From the NCBI GenBank assembly GCA_028281765.1, contig JANQJF010000058.1, positions 62,001 through 126,000 of the forward strand: 64,000 bases of DNA. The letters run 5' to 3'. The notes beneath the pieces are model-generated. The model was not told the DNA's origin. It was given only the letters and a program-made list of their open reading frames with translations, and did not search any database. Shown here piece after piece: positions 1 to 8,970 of the stretch. Positions within the stretch are counted from its first letter, which is position 1, and every line of letters begins with the position of its first letter. Source of the DNA: Planctomycetota bacterium. GTDB lineage: Bacteria; Planctomycetota; UBA1135; UBA2386. The position numbers and the translations under genes were made by a program.

Positions 1-727
1 CGAGGTGCGACGCGTCGGCAGCTACGTCCAGGCCAAGGGAACCGCGGACACGCTCGAGCGCGCGCTCGCGAGGTTCGAAACCACGCTCGGCGTCTCCCTT
101 CCCGCGAACACCGAGCGCATGAAGGTCTTCGTGCTGCCGAGCGAAGCCGCGTATCGACAGTTCGGGGACGACCACGGCGAGGAGCACTCGTCGTTCTACG
201 GCAGCTTCTACGCGAACAATCACCCGGAGCAGCCCGTCGCGATGGTCCACGACTCCAACTGGGGCCGTCAGTACCTGATCCACAGCGCGTGCCATCAGTT
301 CCTCGCCAAGGCGTTTCCCGGTCGAACACCTCCGGTGTGCGTCGACGAGGGTCTGGCGGCGTACTTCTCGATGTGCGACTCGATGAACTTCGGCTGGGCC
401 CGCTCCCAGTTCGAGTCGTGGCGCGGGGACGACGACGCGTTCATCCCCCTTCGCCGACTCCTGAGCGATCCGATCGCGAGGTACGCCGACAACCCGATCC
501 GCCGAATGCTCGAGCTCGGCATCCTGTTCTGGTACTTGTTCGAGTACCGCGACGACACGCGCAACCGGGACGCTGGCGAATCCTCGCCGTTCCGCGAGTA
601 TCTGCTGCTGCACCTCCGCGGACAGGATCCGTCACGGCACGAGCTGCACTGGCTGGTCAGCGGTGGAGAAGACCGCGACGACCTCGAGAACGAGCTGCGC
701 ACCGAGGAACTGCGACTCCGTCGTTAG
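1..727 (+). CDS. Gluzincin-peptidase-like protein with altered active site (5' partial)
   Basis: The reading frame is open to the left edge, so the true start lies outside the window; 240 residues are visible from a GTG at 5. The protein resembles the peptidase-MA/DUF1570 type of gluzincin seen in planctomycetes. The zinc-binding helix reads HSACHQFL (residues about 93-100) where the family has HExxH, so both histidines remain but the catalytic glutamate is serine. About 20 residues later DEGLAAYF keeps the glutamate expected as third zinc ligand. A fold-conserving, catalytically weak or dead peptidase is the likely reading. The gene ends 18 bases before the convergent end of the kinase gene. 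No function is claimed beyond the fold. Confidence 0.7.
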   Translation, partial: EVRRVGSYVQAKGTADTLERALARFETTLGVSLPANTERMKVFVLPSEAAYRQFGDDHGEEHSSFYGSFYANNHPEQPVAMVHDSNWGRQYLIHSACHQFLAKAFPGRTPPVCVDEGLAAYFSMCDSMNFGWARSQFESWRGDDDAFIPLRRLLSDPIARYADNPIRRMLELGILFWYLFEYRDDTRNRDAGESSPFREYLLLHLRGQDPSRHELHWLVSGGEDRDDLENELRTEELRLRR

Positions 728-745
728 TACGGCAGCAGCGAGGCC

Positions 746-3091
746 TCAGCCACCGATCGACTGCAGCCACTCGCGCACCTGCGGGTCGGTGCCGCCGTGC
801 GTCTCGTAGGCGCGGAACTGCTCCTCGGCGAGGTCTTTGTCGCCCAGGTACTCGAGGTAGAGCACGCCGAGCGTGTAGCGCGCGAGCAAGTTCTCACCAT
901 CCGCTTCGACCGCGCGCTCGAGAACTTCGGACGCCTGGAAGAAGTCCTCCGTCCGCATCAGGGCGAGCCCCCACGTGACGAAGACCGACGCGGGCGCATC
1001 CCCCGCCTCGTCCGCCTCCGTGCAGGCGCGGATCGCCCCGCGCGGGTCGCCGTTCTGGGCGCGCAGCTGCGCCAGCAACGTGAGCGTGCGCAGGCGCTCA
1101 CCGACGCCGTTCTCGAGCGCGGCCTCGAGCGCCTGGATCGCGGCGTCGAGGTCGTTCTTCCGCTGCGCGAGGATCGCGGTCAAGACCAAGACGTCGGGGT
1201 TCGTGGCGACCGCCTTGGCGGCATCCCTCGCCCTCGTCAGCAGCGTCTCGGCGTCGTCGTACTTCTCGTCGGCGATCAGCAGCTCGGCGAGCTTGCGGTA
1301 GGTCTCGGGATACGCCGCATACTCGAGCGCCGATCGATACTGCGCGATTGCGGACTCCGTGTCGTCCTGCTTGCGGTAGACGTCGCCCAAGCTGTCGTAG
1401 GCTGCGGCCATTCGCGAGTCCAGGCGCTTGGCGTCCACGAACGACTCGCGCGCCGCGTCGAGGCGGTCGGCCGCGAACTGCGCACGGCCGCGCCACAGCT
1501 TCACCAACGCGCTCTCGACTTCGCGCGCCGCGGGGCTGTCGATGACTTCGAGGGCCGCCGTCGCGTCGCCGTTCTGCAGGCGCGCGGCGCACGCACCGGC
1601 GAGAGCGGCCGGTGCGACCGCATCCATCTTCAGCGCCGCGTCGAAATGGCGTGCCGCGGCGTTCGCGTCGCCAGCGTCGAAGCGAATCCAACCGATGCCG
1701 GCCTCGGCATCGGCGAAGTCCTCCTTGCGCTTCAACGCGTCACGGTAGTCCGCAAGCGCGGCGTCGTCGTCATCGCGCGCTCGAAAGGTCTCGGCGCGCA
1801 CGACGAGCGACTCCGCGTCCGCGCATTCCATGTCCATCGCGCGCTCGGCGTACGACATCGCGCTCGACGTGTCGCCAAAGCGGAGCCGATCGCGGGCGTC
1901 CGCAAGCAATCGCACGTAGCTCGCTTCGGACGGCGAGAGCTCGGCTTCGGACCGCGAGCTGAGCAACGTCGCGGATCCACCGGCACCCGCGTCCTCGCTG
2001 CCCATCCAGAAGGCGAGACCGACCAACGCGAGAACGCCGACTCCGCCGCCGACGATCCAGGGTGTGCGGCTCGGAACCGCGGACGAACGCGTGCCACGCA
2101 CGCGCGACCGCGCGCGGCGACGCGGCGCCACCGGCTCCGCACCAGCCGCGATCGCGTCGAGCGCCGCGATGATTTCGTTGGCAGATTGGAACCGGTCTTC
2201 GCGCGCCTTCGCGAGCCCTTTCAACACCAGCGCCTCCAGACCCGGCGCGATGTCGTGCGGCGTCTCGCACTCCGACAGAGCGGGCGGTTCGTGCGTCGTC
2301 GTCTGCACCATCGCCGAGGTGATGTCGCTCGCCTCGAAGGGCAATCGACCAGCCAGCATCTGGTAGAAGATCAGCGTCGCCGCGTAGAGGTCCGAGCGCG
2401 GATCCGCCGCCTCCCCCCGCCACTGCTCGGGCGACATGTAGAGCGGGGTCCCCATCAGACGGCCGGGGATCGTCGCCTGGCTGAGATCGACGCGGCTGTC
2501 GACGAGCTTCGACAGACCGAAGTCGAGCACCTTGACCGACAGGCCCCCGGTCGCGTTCTCGACGACGAGGATGTTCTCCGGCTTGAAGTCCCGGTGCACG
2601 ACGCCATGGCGATGCGCCTCGGCCAGCGGGCTGAGAATCTGCCGGAACAGGCGAACCGCGCGTTCGGGGTCGAGCGCACCGTGCTCCTCAAGCCACTGCT
2701 TGAGGTCGACCCCGTCGACGTACTCCATCGCGAGGTAGCAGACTTCGTCGTCGGTCCGCTCGAAGTCGAAGATCTGCACGACGCTGCTGTGGTTGATCTG
2801 CCCCGCCGCGATGCCCTCGCGTTGGAATCGCGCGATCGCTTCGTTGGACACCTGCAGATCCCGGTGCAGCACTTTGATCGCGACCTGCTTCTTGAGCGTC
2901 GTGTGCTCGGACAGGTAGACACGCCCCATGCTGCCGACGCCGATCGGCTCGAGGATGCGATACTTGCCGCCGAGCGTCCGACCGAGCATCGGGTCGCCGC
3001 TGACTTCGGTCTCGACCCACTTGGAGCCGCACTCGGGGCAGAATCGAAACTCCTTTTCGGACTCGAATCCGCAATTGGAACAGATCGCCAT
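746..3091 (-). CDS. Zinc-ribbon serine/threonine protein kinase with TPR repeats
   Basis: A 781-residue Hanks-type kinase. Residues 4-21 form a zinc ribbon (C4, C7, C18, C21). The kinase domain follows with a glycine loop (GVGSMG, 51-56), invariant K73 in VAIK, catalytic HRD at 166-168, DFG at 190-192 and a GTPLYMSPEQW activation segment. All key catalytic residues are present, so it should be active. A basic linker leads to one membrane helix (WIVGGGVGVLALVGLAFWMG, about residues 345-365), then an outward-facing stretch of about 400 residues rich in TPR-like helices. The likely role is transmembrane signalling by phosphorylation with TPR-mediated partner binding. It lies downstream of the sigma-factor fusion on the same strand, 162 bases away, so the two may be linked. 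Its ligand and substrates are unknown. Confidence 0.93.
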   Translation of the reverse strand: MAICSNCGFESEKEFRFCPECGSKWVETEVSGDPMLGRTLGGKYRILEPIGVGSMGRVYLSEHTTLKKQVAIKVLHRDLQVSNEAIARFQREGIAAGQINHSSVVQIFDFERTDDEVCYLAMEYVDGVDLKQWLEEHGALDPERAVRLFRQILSPLAEAHRHGVVHRDFKPENILVVENATGGLSVKVLDFGLSKLVDSRVDLSQATIPGRLMGTPLYMSPEQWRGEAADPRSDLYAATLIFYQMLAGRLPFEASDITSAMVQTTTHEPPALSECETPHDIAPGLEALVLKGLAKAREDRFQSANEIIAALDAIAAGAEPVAPRRRARSRVRGTRSSAVPSRTPWIVGGGVGVLALVGLAFWMGSEDAGAGGSATLLSSRSEAELSPSEASYVRLLADARDRLRFGDTSSAMSYAERAMDMECADAESLVVRAETFRARDDDDAALADYRDALKRKEDFADAEAGIGWIRFDAGDANAAARHFDAALKMDAVAPAALAGACAARLQNGDATAALEVIDSPAAREVESALVKLWRGRAQFAADRLDAARESFVDAKRLDSRMAAAYDSLGDVYRKQDDTESAIAQYRSALEYAAYPETYRKLAELLIADEKYDDAETLLTRARDAAKAVATNPDVLVLTAILAQRKNDLDAAIQALEAALENGVGERLRTLTLLAQLRAQNGDPRGAIRACTEADEAGDAPASVFVTWGLALMRTEDFFQASEVLERAVEADGENLLARYTLGVLYLEYLGDKDLAEEQFRAYETHGGTDPQVREWLQSIGG

Positions 3092-3253
3092 GAGGTGCCT
3101 GGGGGCCTCGCTTGGACGGCCGCGATCCGCGAGTCTAGCGAAATCACCGCGTCGCCAAAGGGGGCAACGCGATCCGAATGTCGCCGTCCAGCCAGGAACA
3201 TTTTCGAGGCGTTCATGAAAGTTCCGTCCGAACTCGAACTCCCCGAATCCCCA

Positions 3254-5842
3254 CTACACCCCGATCTCGTGCACCCCACCGGGTGAGAACGTGACCGGCA
3301 CACGCCGCACCCGTTCCCCGTTCTTGAGCAGCCAAATTGAGTGGTCCCCCGCCGTGATCAGCGCCACCCCGGAACGCCCGTCGACAATGTCGACCTGGGC
3401 CGTCGACACCGTGTGCGACTCGACTTCGACGAACAGGGTCGGCGCCGGCTTGTCCGCGGTGCAAATCGCGAACGCATCGGCCTCGTTCGGGTCACCTCGC
3501 AGTTTCACACGGAATCGACACGCGACATCGACAGCGATTTCGCATTTCTCGGGATGGGGTGCATCCGCAAGCTGGAAGCTCTTTCCCAGAACGATCGCCT
3601 GTCCGGATACGAACAACGACGTGCGGTCCGTGCACAGGCTCGAGAACTCGAATCGACCGTCGGCATCCGTGTGTGTGAACCGCTCCTCGAACAGCAGCAG
3701 CGACGCCCCGGGGGGCGGCAGCATGCCGCGCCGCTTCGTTTGGGGCGGTCGCCATTCCAGGGACCGTCCTACGGCGACCTTCACCTGCTCGATCGGCGCT
3801 CCGTCGTTCGACACGACGCGCCCGGCGACCCGACGGCGCGGCTCGTCGACCAAGACCAGGTCGACGGCGTCCGAACCGGCAGGAATCGAAACCGGCGGCA
3901 CGCTCGCGAGAGTCTCCGGCACGAGGGCCATGACCGCGTAGTCCCGGCGCTGCAGGCCGATCAGTTCGAAGGCGCCATTGGCATCCGTCGTAGCACGCAC
4001 GCAACGTGAGGAAGGATCAGACCCACGCGCTCCGGAGAGAATCTGCTCGACGGTCATCTCGCCGGAGACCGACTTTCCGCTGCGCTCGTAGACCATATCG
4101 CCAAAGGTCGTCGTCTGCGGGGACCACACGATCGCTCCGGCGACCGGGTCGCCGGCGAGGTCCAGCACGCGGCCCGAGATCGACAAGGGGTTTCCGCCCA
4201 GCGTCATCACGATCGGACGATCCGGTCGCGATCCGTCACCGTGGCCCGTCCAAGTGAACTGGTGGACTCCAGGCAGTCGTCCCACCCGGAGCGCGATCAG
4301 GGTTCCACCGGTCAACCACGATTCGAGCTCGAGAGAGAAGCTGCCGTCCGGCCCGGTCGTGACGGATCGAAAACCGAGCGACACATGGGCATCCGCCACA
4401 CCTACGCCGCCACCGGGTTCGAGCACGACACCGTAGATCACGCGTCCCGTCGGCCGCTCTCGGTCGAGCACGAGTTCGAGGTCGTCGGTCGAGTGTCCTG
4501 GCAACTCGAGTCGAGCCCGGGCGAATCCATCCCGATGGGCTTCGACGTGCGTGCCCGCCACGACTCCTACGCCCTCGAACCGGAAGCGCCCGAGGTCGTC
4601 CGTTCGCGTCTCCGAGAACGGAAGCAACAGGTGCACGGCACGGATGTCGAACCCGGGTGTCCCGAGGGACATCGATTGCAGCCACGAGCCATCGATGGAG
4701 AGTTCGACGTCCGCTCTGGCTATCGGCTGGCCGTGTTCGTCGACGACACGACCGCAGTAGTCGCGGCTCCGAGCGACGACCACGAGCGGAGGCTCCTGCG
4801 GCAGCGAGCCTGTCAGACGAGGGCGTGTGACGGACGCAAACTCGTCATCGACGACGACCAACCTTCCGGGCACGGGTGGCACGGCCATCGCGAAGCTGCC
4901 GTCCGACGCGCTGATCGCGTTCGGCGTATCCGCGTCCGCGACGAACACACCGCCGTCCCGACGCTCGAACTCGATCCTCAGGTTGCCGACGGCCGAGCCA
5001 CTGAGTTGCCGCACCTCGCCGCGGACCTGCACCCGATCGGTCGAACTCGGCAGCGGCGCTTCCGCACGCTCTCGAACATCGACGTTCACACGCGTCGCGG
5101 CCGGATCGGAGTTCGAGGGCGCCGCGATCCGTGGTCCGGACGAATCGATCTCGGCGTTCGGTTTGGAACTCGGCCGCTCGTCATTCGAGAAAGGGAGCCA
5201 AGCGAGCGCACCGACGAAGAGGGCGCCGATGGACACGGTCAGGATCTTGGAGTTCATGGGTACCACCAGGCTGCTGATCGTCATGCCAGCCACGCTGCGT
5301 GCCTGGTTCGAGAGGGGAGTCAGAAGAGCCACCCAGACTCCCCGCCGACCGTCGAAGTCACGGTCTAGGCGGTCGCGCAGCTTGGCGATGCCACGCTCGA
5401 TTCGCGTGTGGACGGTCTTGCGCGGAACTTCCAAGTCTCGCGCAATTTCGCGCACCGAGAGACCGTGCAAGAATCGAAGCGCGATCGTCGTTCGATACGG
5501 CTCATCGAGCCCTTGCACGTGCTTGACGAGCTCGCGATGCACCGTGAGCTGTTCCACGACCTCGTAGGTCGAGGGCGTCGGCTCACCCGGCGTCTGAAGC
5601 GACTCGCGCGCGATTCGTCGCCCGCGCTCACGTCGTTCCTGCCGCACCGTGTTGCGCAGAATCGAGCCGAGCCATGCTCGGAACGAACCCGGATTGCGCG
5701 GTCGCTTGCCGAGTGAGTGCAAGACGGTGTCCTGGACGGCGTCATCGGCACGGTGCGGATCGGAGACCAGGCGCCGCGCCAAGGCGCGAAGCCACTCGAG
5801 GTCTTCGAGGCAGAATTCTGGAACGGACGCTGGCTCACTCAT
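3254..5842 (-). CDS. ECF sigma factor fused to a membrane segment and carboxypeptidase-regulatory repeats
   Basis: This 862-residue fusion starts with a complete small ECF-type sigma factor. Region 2 spans about residues 10-75 (DDAVQDTVLHSL, then RAWLGSILRNTVRQERR) and region 4 spans about 105-160, with a helix-turn-helix at 128-157 (LSVREIARDLEVPRKTVHTR). A single hydrophobic segment follows at 199-218 (KILTVSIGALFVGALAWLPF). The remaining 640 residues contain repeated beta-sandwich units of the carboxypeptidase-regulatory type (for example GRVLDLAGDPVAGAIVWS and GRVVSNDGAPIEQVKVAV). The DNA-binding part would be cytoplasmic and the repeats outside, so this looks like a sigma factor tethered to the membrane. 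No anti-sigma gene is beside it. Similar fusions are, to my knowledge, a planctomycete speciality. Targets are unknown. Confidence 0.9.
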   Translation of the reverse strand: MSEPASVPEFCLEDLEWLRALARRLVSDPHRADDAVQDTVLHSLGKRPRNPGSFRAWLGSILRNTVRQERRERGRRIARESLQTPGEPTPSTYEVVEQLTVHRELVKHVQGLDEPYRTTIALRFLHGLSVREIARDLEVPRKTVHTRIERGIAKLRDRLDRDFDGRRGVWVALLTPLSNQARSVAGMTISSLVVPMNSKILTVSIGALFVGALAWLPFSNDERPSSKPNAEIDSSGPRIAAPSNSDPAATRVNVDVRERAEAPLPSSTDRVQVRGEVRQLSGSAVGNLRIEFERRDGGVFVADADTPNAISASDGSFAMAVPPVPGRLVVVDDEFASVTRPRLTGSLPQEPPLVVVARSRDYCGRVVDEHGQPIARADVELSIDGSWLQSMSLGTPGFDIRAVHLLLPFSETRTDDLGRFRFEGVGVVAGTHVEAHRDGFARARLELPGHSTDDLELVLDRERPTGRVIYGVVLEPGGGVGVADAHVSLGFRSVTTGPDGSFSLELESWLTGGTLIALRVGRLPGVHQFTWTGHGDGSRPDRPIVMTLGGNPLSISGRVLDLAGDPVAGAIVWSPQTTTFGDMVYERSGKSVSGEMTVEQILSGARGSDPSSRCVRATTDANGAFELIGLQRRDYAVMALVPETLASVPPVSIPAGSDAVDLVLVDEPRRRVAGRVVSNDGAPIEQVKVAVGRSLEWRPPQTKRRGMLPPPGASLLLFEERFTHTDADGRFEFSSLCTDRTSLFVSGQAIVLGKSFQLADAPHPEKCEIAVDVACRFRVKLRGDPNEADAFAICTADKPAPTLFVEVESHTVSTAQVDIVDGRSGVALITAGDHSIWLLKNGERVRRVPVTFSPGGVHEIGV

Positions 5843-5936
5843 GCCGAGGGGATGGATGCCGCGAAAACCGCGAGTTCCTCAACCAATCCGGCGAAACGCG
5901 CCCGGTCGCGCCGTTCCGCTCTTCGCATGGGAAAGA

Positions 5937-5942
5937 TACGCT
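5937..5942 (+). promoter_or_regulatory. -10-like hexamer, probably leaderless
   Basis: TACGCT lies 7 bases before the ATG at 5950. Transcription from it would begin at or next to the start codon. No good -35 was found. The same spacing recurs at other transcription-unit starts in the window. Confidence 0.35.
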
Positions 5943-5949
5943 CGCGTTC

Positions 5950-6324
5950 ATGCGACGGCTGCACCTGTGGATCGCGATCTCGGGGTTCCTCGTGTTCTGC
6001 GCAACCGGCGCCGTCATGCGGATGAGCTTCGACGAGGAGACGCCGCTGGCGATCCGCGCGTTCGCCCGATCGAGACACATCTACATCCTGCTCAGCACGC
6101 TCGTGCACGGCGCCCTCGCCGCGTATGTCCGGCCGTCGCGCCGCGCCAAGACGCAAACCACAGGCTCGGCGCTGACCCTCGTCGCGACGACCGGCCTGGT
6201 CGTCGCGTTCTTCGTCGAGCAGGACGAGCCGATGCTGCGCTCGTGGGTCAGTCAGCTCTCGCTGTTCGCCCTGGTCGGTGGCGTCGTCTTGCACGTCCGC
6301 GCGGGAGCGTCGACCCCATCGTGA
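5950..6324 (+). CDS. Small multi-pass membrane protein, unknown function
   Basis: A 124-residue protein with about four hydrophobic segments (LHLWIAISGFLVFCATGAVM near the N-terminus, then IYILLSTLVHGALAAYV, LTLVATTGLVVAFFV and LSLFALVGGVVLHV). It is predicted to be an inner-membrane protein and I recognise no enzyme motif. I chose the ATG at 5950 because the first helix begins there and a -10-like TACGCT sits 7 bases upstream; the longer open frame to the left only mirrors the antisense sigma gene. It is divergent from the sigma-factor fusion, with 107 bases between the two starts. Function is unknown. Confidence 0.6.
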   Translation: MRRLHLWIAISGFLVFCATGAVMRMSFDEETPLAIRAFARSRHIYILLSTLVHGALAAYVRPSRRAKTQTTGSALTLVATTGLVVAFFVEQDEPMLRSWVSQLSLFALVGGVVLHVRAGASTPS

Positions 6325-6372
6325 CCCGGGGGACGAGGACAGAAAAGCCGAGCACAGCCGCCTCCCATCCCG

Positions 6373-6378
6373 TAGCCT
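6373..6378 (+). promoter_or_regulatory. -10-like hexamer, probably leaderless
   Basis: TAGCCT lies 6 bases before the ATG at 6385. That matches the spacing at several other gene starts here. No convincing -35. Confidence 0.33.
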
Positions 6379-6384
6379 TGGGAC

Positions 6385-6714
6385 ATGACCTGGGAGGGCT
6401 CAGAACCCGAAGCCGCGGGCGGCGGCGATCGGTTCCCGTGGCTCGTGGCGATCGCGAGCCTCGCGATCGGCGTGTGGATCTTCCTGCGCAGCACGGTCGT
6501 CGCCGTGCAGGAGCGCGACGAGCTCCAGCGCGCCGAAGATGCGATGGAAGCCCGCGCCAAGGCGTATCTCGACGCGTCCGTAGGGCTGCGCAACGCGCGC
6601 GAAGAACTCCCCCGCAGCGGCGACCGGATCATGGTCGAACTCGACCGCCACGACCTGCACCCCGACGATCCGGAGGTCCGGGAGATGGCGGAATCGGAAC
6701 GGTCCGGGCGGTGA
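6385..6714 (+). CDS. Small single-pass membrane protein with a short coiled coil
   Basis: A 109-residue protein. An acidic N-terminus of about 15 residues is followed by one membrane helix (FPWLVAIASLAIGVWIFL, about 17-34), then a charged coiled-coil stretch (VQERDELQRAEDAMEARAK) and a hydrophilic tail. The layout recalls DivIC/FtsL-type division proteins, but it is generic and there is no sequence hallmark, so no function is assigned. It is followed by a 195-base gap before the MoxR operon that contains a possible terminator. Confidence 0.6.
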   Translation: MTWEGSEPEAAGGGDRFPWLVAIASLAIGVWIFLRSTVVAVQERDELQRAEDAMEARAKAYLDASVGLRNAREELPRSGDRIMVELDRHDLHPDDPEVREMAESERSGR

Positions 6715-6788
6715 TCGGAAACCGTACCGAAGTTTTTGCAGGAAACCGGCGTCCGACTCGAGTCGTTCGTTCGAACCGCGCCCGAGAG

Positions 6789-6824
6789 CCCCGACGCGGC
6801 AACGTCCTCGGGTATGTATTTTTT
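6789..6824 (+). terminator. Possible intrinsic terminator ahead of the MoxR operon
   Basis: CCCGA (6790-6794) can pair with TCGGG (6808-6812), with a few possible internal pairs. Six T residues follow at 6819-6824, a conspicuous T tract in this GC-rich DNA. It lies 75 bases beyond the stop of the small membrane-protein gene. The stem is short, so confidence is limited. Confidence 0.35.
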
Positions 6825-6870
6825 CCGAATTCCCGGGCCCGGTGGGCCAGCACGGTGGGTTGAGACCGAA

Positions 6871-6876
6871 TAGAGT
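6871..6876 (+). promoter_or_regulatory. Possible -10 box of the MoxR operon
   Basis: TAGAGT lies 33 bases before the moxR ATG. The leader it would give carries GAGGA just upstream of the start, a Shine-Dalgarno-like sequence. No clear -35 is visible. Confidence 0.3.
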
Positions 6877-6909
6877 TCGGACCGCCACCAACCGAATCGA
6901 GGACCCCTC

Positions 6910-7971
6910 ATGAGCGATTCCCAGAACCAGCCAAGTCAAGAAGACCTCCAGCGCGTCGAAAGACTCCAGACCGCCTATGCCCGGATGAAGGAGGAGATGC
7001 GCAAGGTCATCGTCGGCCAGGACACGGTCGTCGACGAGCTCTTCATGGCGCTGTTCTGCCGCGGCCACTGCCTGCTGATCGGTGTGCCCGGACTCGCGAA
7101 GACCCTGATGATTTCGACGTTGTCCGACATCCTGAACCTGTCGTTCAACCGCATCCAGTTCACGCCGGACCTCATGCCGTCGGACATCACCGGCACCGAG
7201 GTCATCCAGCAGGACAAGGCCTCCGGCGAGCGAGTCTTCAAGTTCCTCAAAGGCCCGGTGTTCGCGAACGTCATCCTCGCCGACGAGACCAACCGGACGC
7301 CGCCGAAGACGCAGGCCGCGATGCTCGAGGCGATGCAGGAGAGGCACGTCACGGCCGGCGGCCAACGCCACGAACTCGAGGAGCCGTTCTTCGTCCTCGC
7401 GACGCAGAACCCGATCGAGCAGGAAGGCACCTACCCGCTGCCGGAAGCTCAGCTCGACCGCTTCATGTTCATGGTCAAGGTCGACTATCCGAACCTCGAG
7501 GAAGAGCGCGAGATCCTGCGCCGCACGACCGAAGCGCGCGATGTCACCGTCGAATCCGTGCTCGAGGCCAGCGACATCCAGGAGCTCCAGGCGATCGTGC
7601 GCCGCGTGCCGATCGCGGACCACGTCCTCGACTACGCGCTGCGCCTGACCCGCAGCACGCGCCTCACGACCGACTCCGCTCCGGACTGGATCAAGGAATG
7701 GCTCGCTTGGGGCGCCGGCCCGCGCGCCAGCCAGTTCCTCGTGCTCGGCGCCAAGGCGCGCGCGCTGCTCGAGGGCCGCTTCTACGTCTCCGCCGACGAC
7801 ATCCGTGCCGTCGCGCACCCGGTGCTCCGCCACCGCCTCGTGACGAGCTTCACGGCCGAAGCCGAAGGCGTGACGAGCGACACGGTGATCACGCGTCTGC
7901 TCGAGGAGTGCCCGCCGAACCAGTCCGAGGCTCTGAACGACGGCAAGCTGCCGGGCGTCATCAGCCAGTGA
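6910..7971 (+). CDS. MoxR-family AAA+ ATPase
   Basis: A 353-residue MoxR ATPase. Walker A is GVPGLAKT (58-65) and Walker B is VILADET with D125 and E126. The sensor region FFVLATQNPIEQEGTYPL and the C-terminal lid domain are intact, and length is normal for the family. MoxR ATPases act in the cytoplasm as chaperone-like unfoldases that work with VWA-domain partners to mature or insert metal sites and complexes. Here it is the first gene of a long rightward array and is followed at once by DUF58 and two VWA proteins, the usual MoxR company. A GAGGA sequence precedes the ATG. The substrate is unknown; the downstream exported and membrane proteins are the obvious candidates. Confidence 0.95.
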   Translation: MSDSQNQPSQEDLQRVERLQTAYARMKEEMRKVIVGQDTVVDELFMALFCRGHCLLIGVPGLAKTLMISTLSDILNLSFNRIQFTPDLMPSDITGTEVIQQDKASGERVFKFLKGPVFANVILADETNRTPPKTQAAMLEAMQERHVTAGGQRHELEEPFFVLATQNPIEQEGTYPLPEAQLDRFMFMVKVDYPNLEEEREILRRTTEARDVTVESVLEASDIQELQAIVRRVPIADHVLDYALRLTRSTRLTTDSAPDWIKEWLAWGAGPRASQFLVLGAKARALLEGRFYVSADDIRAVAHPVLRHRLVTSFTAEAEGVTSDTVITRLLEECPPNQSEALNDGKLPGVISQ

Positions 7972-8024
7972 TCCCCGAGCTCCGATTCCCGATCCCCGTC
8001 GGAACACTGGACGGATGAGCACGC

Positions 8025-8939
8025 ATGGCTGAAGCCACGAGCAAGAACTACCTCGACCCGCAAGTCCTCGGCAAGATCGACAAGCTCGAGGTGCGCGCGC
8101 GCATGGTCGTCGAGGGTTTCATCTCCGGCATGCACAAGTCGCCGTACAAGGGCTTCTCGGTAGAGTTCGCCCAGCACCGCGAATACGTGCCCGGGGACGA
8201 CCCCCGCTTCATCGACTGGAAGATCTTCGGCAAGACCGAGCGGTTCTTCATCAAGGAGTTCGAGGAAGAGACCAACCTCCGCGCGTACCTGTTCGTCGAT
8301 CAGAGCGAGTCGATGGACTACGGCCACGACGGCGGCATGTCAAAGTTCGACTACGCCGCAACGACGGCGGCGTCCCTCGCCTACATGATGCAGCAGCAGG
8401 CCGACGCCGTCGGTCTGACGCTGTTCGACGACGAGATCTCGACGACGGTCCCGACGAGCAACACGCGCGGCAACCTCGCCAACGTGTTCCAGAGCCTCCA
8501 GACCGCGTCTCCGACGAAGAAGACCAAGATCGGCGGCGTGCTGCAGGAGCTCGCCGGCAAGATTCGCAAGCGTTCGCTCGTCATGCTGTTCTCGGACCTC
8601 TTCGACGATGTCGAGGAAGTGATGCGCGGACTGCGTGCGCTCGGTCAGCGCGGGCACGAGATCATCGTGTTCCACGTGTTCGACCGCGACGAGCTCGAGT
8701 TCCCGTTCGAGCGCATGACGCTGTTCGAAGGTCTCGAGGAGATGCCGGAGCTGCTCGCCGATCCGAGCGCGCTACGCGACGCGTATCTCGCCGAAGTCGA
8801 CGAGTTCCGCGAGAAGATCCGCAAGGGTTGTCACGGCCAGCGCGTGGACTACATCAAGCTCGACACCGGCGAGCCGCTGGACGTCGCGCTGTCATCGTAT
8901 CTCGCGGCGCGCACGGCGCGCGCCAAGCGGTCGAAGTGA
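8025..8939 (+). CDS. DUF58 protein with VWA-like MIDAS
   Basis: A 304-residue DUF58 protein. The family signature GDDPRFIDWK is at residues 57-66. A MIDAS-like DxSxS follows (D92, S94, S96, in FVDQSESMDYG), so a divalent metal site is likely. There is no signal peptide or membrane helix, so this member is probably cytoplasmic. DUF58 proteins are standard partners of MoxR ATPases and probably act as adaptors between the ATPase and its client. The gene begins 53 bases after moxR in the same operon. The biochemical role of the family is still largely undefined. Confidence 0.93.
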   Translation: MAEATSKNYLDPQVLGKIDKLEVRARMVVEGFISGMHKSPYKGFSVEFAQHREYVPGDDPRFIDWKIFGKTERFFIKEFEEETNLRAYLFVDQSESMDYGHDGGMSKFDYAATTAASLAYMMQQQADAVGLTLFDDEISTTVPTSNTRGNLANVFQSLQTASPTKKTKIGGVLQELAGKIRKRSLVMLFSDLFDDVEEVMRGLRALGQRGHEIIVFHVFDRDELEFPFERMTLFEGLEEMPELLADPSALRDAYLAEVDEFREKIRKGCHGQRVDYIKLDTGEPLDVALSSYLAARTARAKRSK

Positions 8940-8970
8940 GACGGGCATGAGTCCCGGCTAGGCGTTCCCA

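Noticed and set aside
797..3286. 829-residue open frame antisense to the kinase gene
   Set aside because: Composition is Arg/Val/Leu/Asp shadow sequence; the opposite strand encodes a full kinase with all motifs.
6400..8022. 540-residue minus-strand frame over moxR
   Set aside because: Shadow of MoxR; no motifs.
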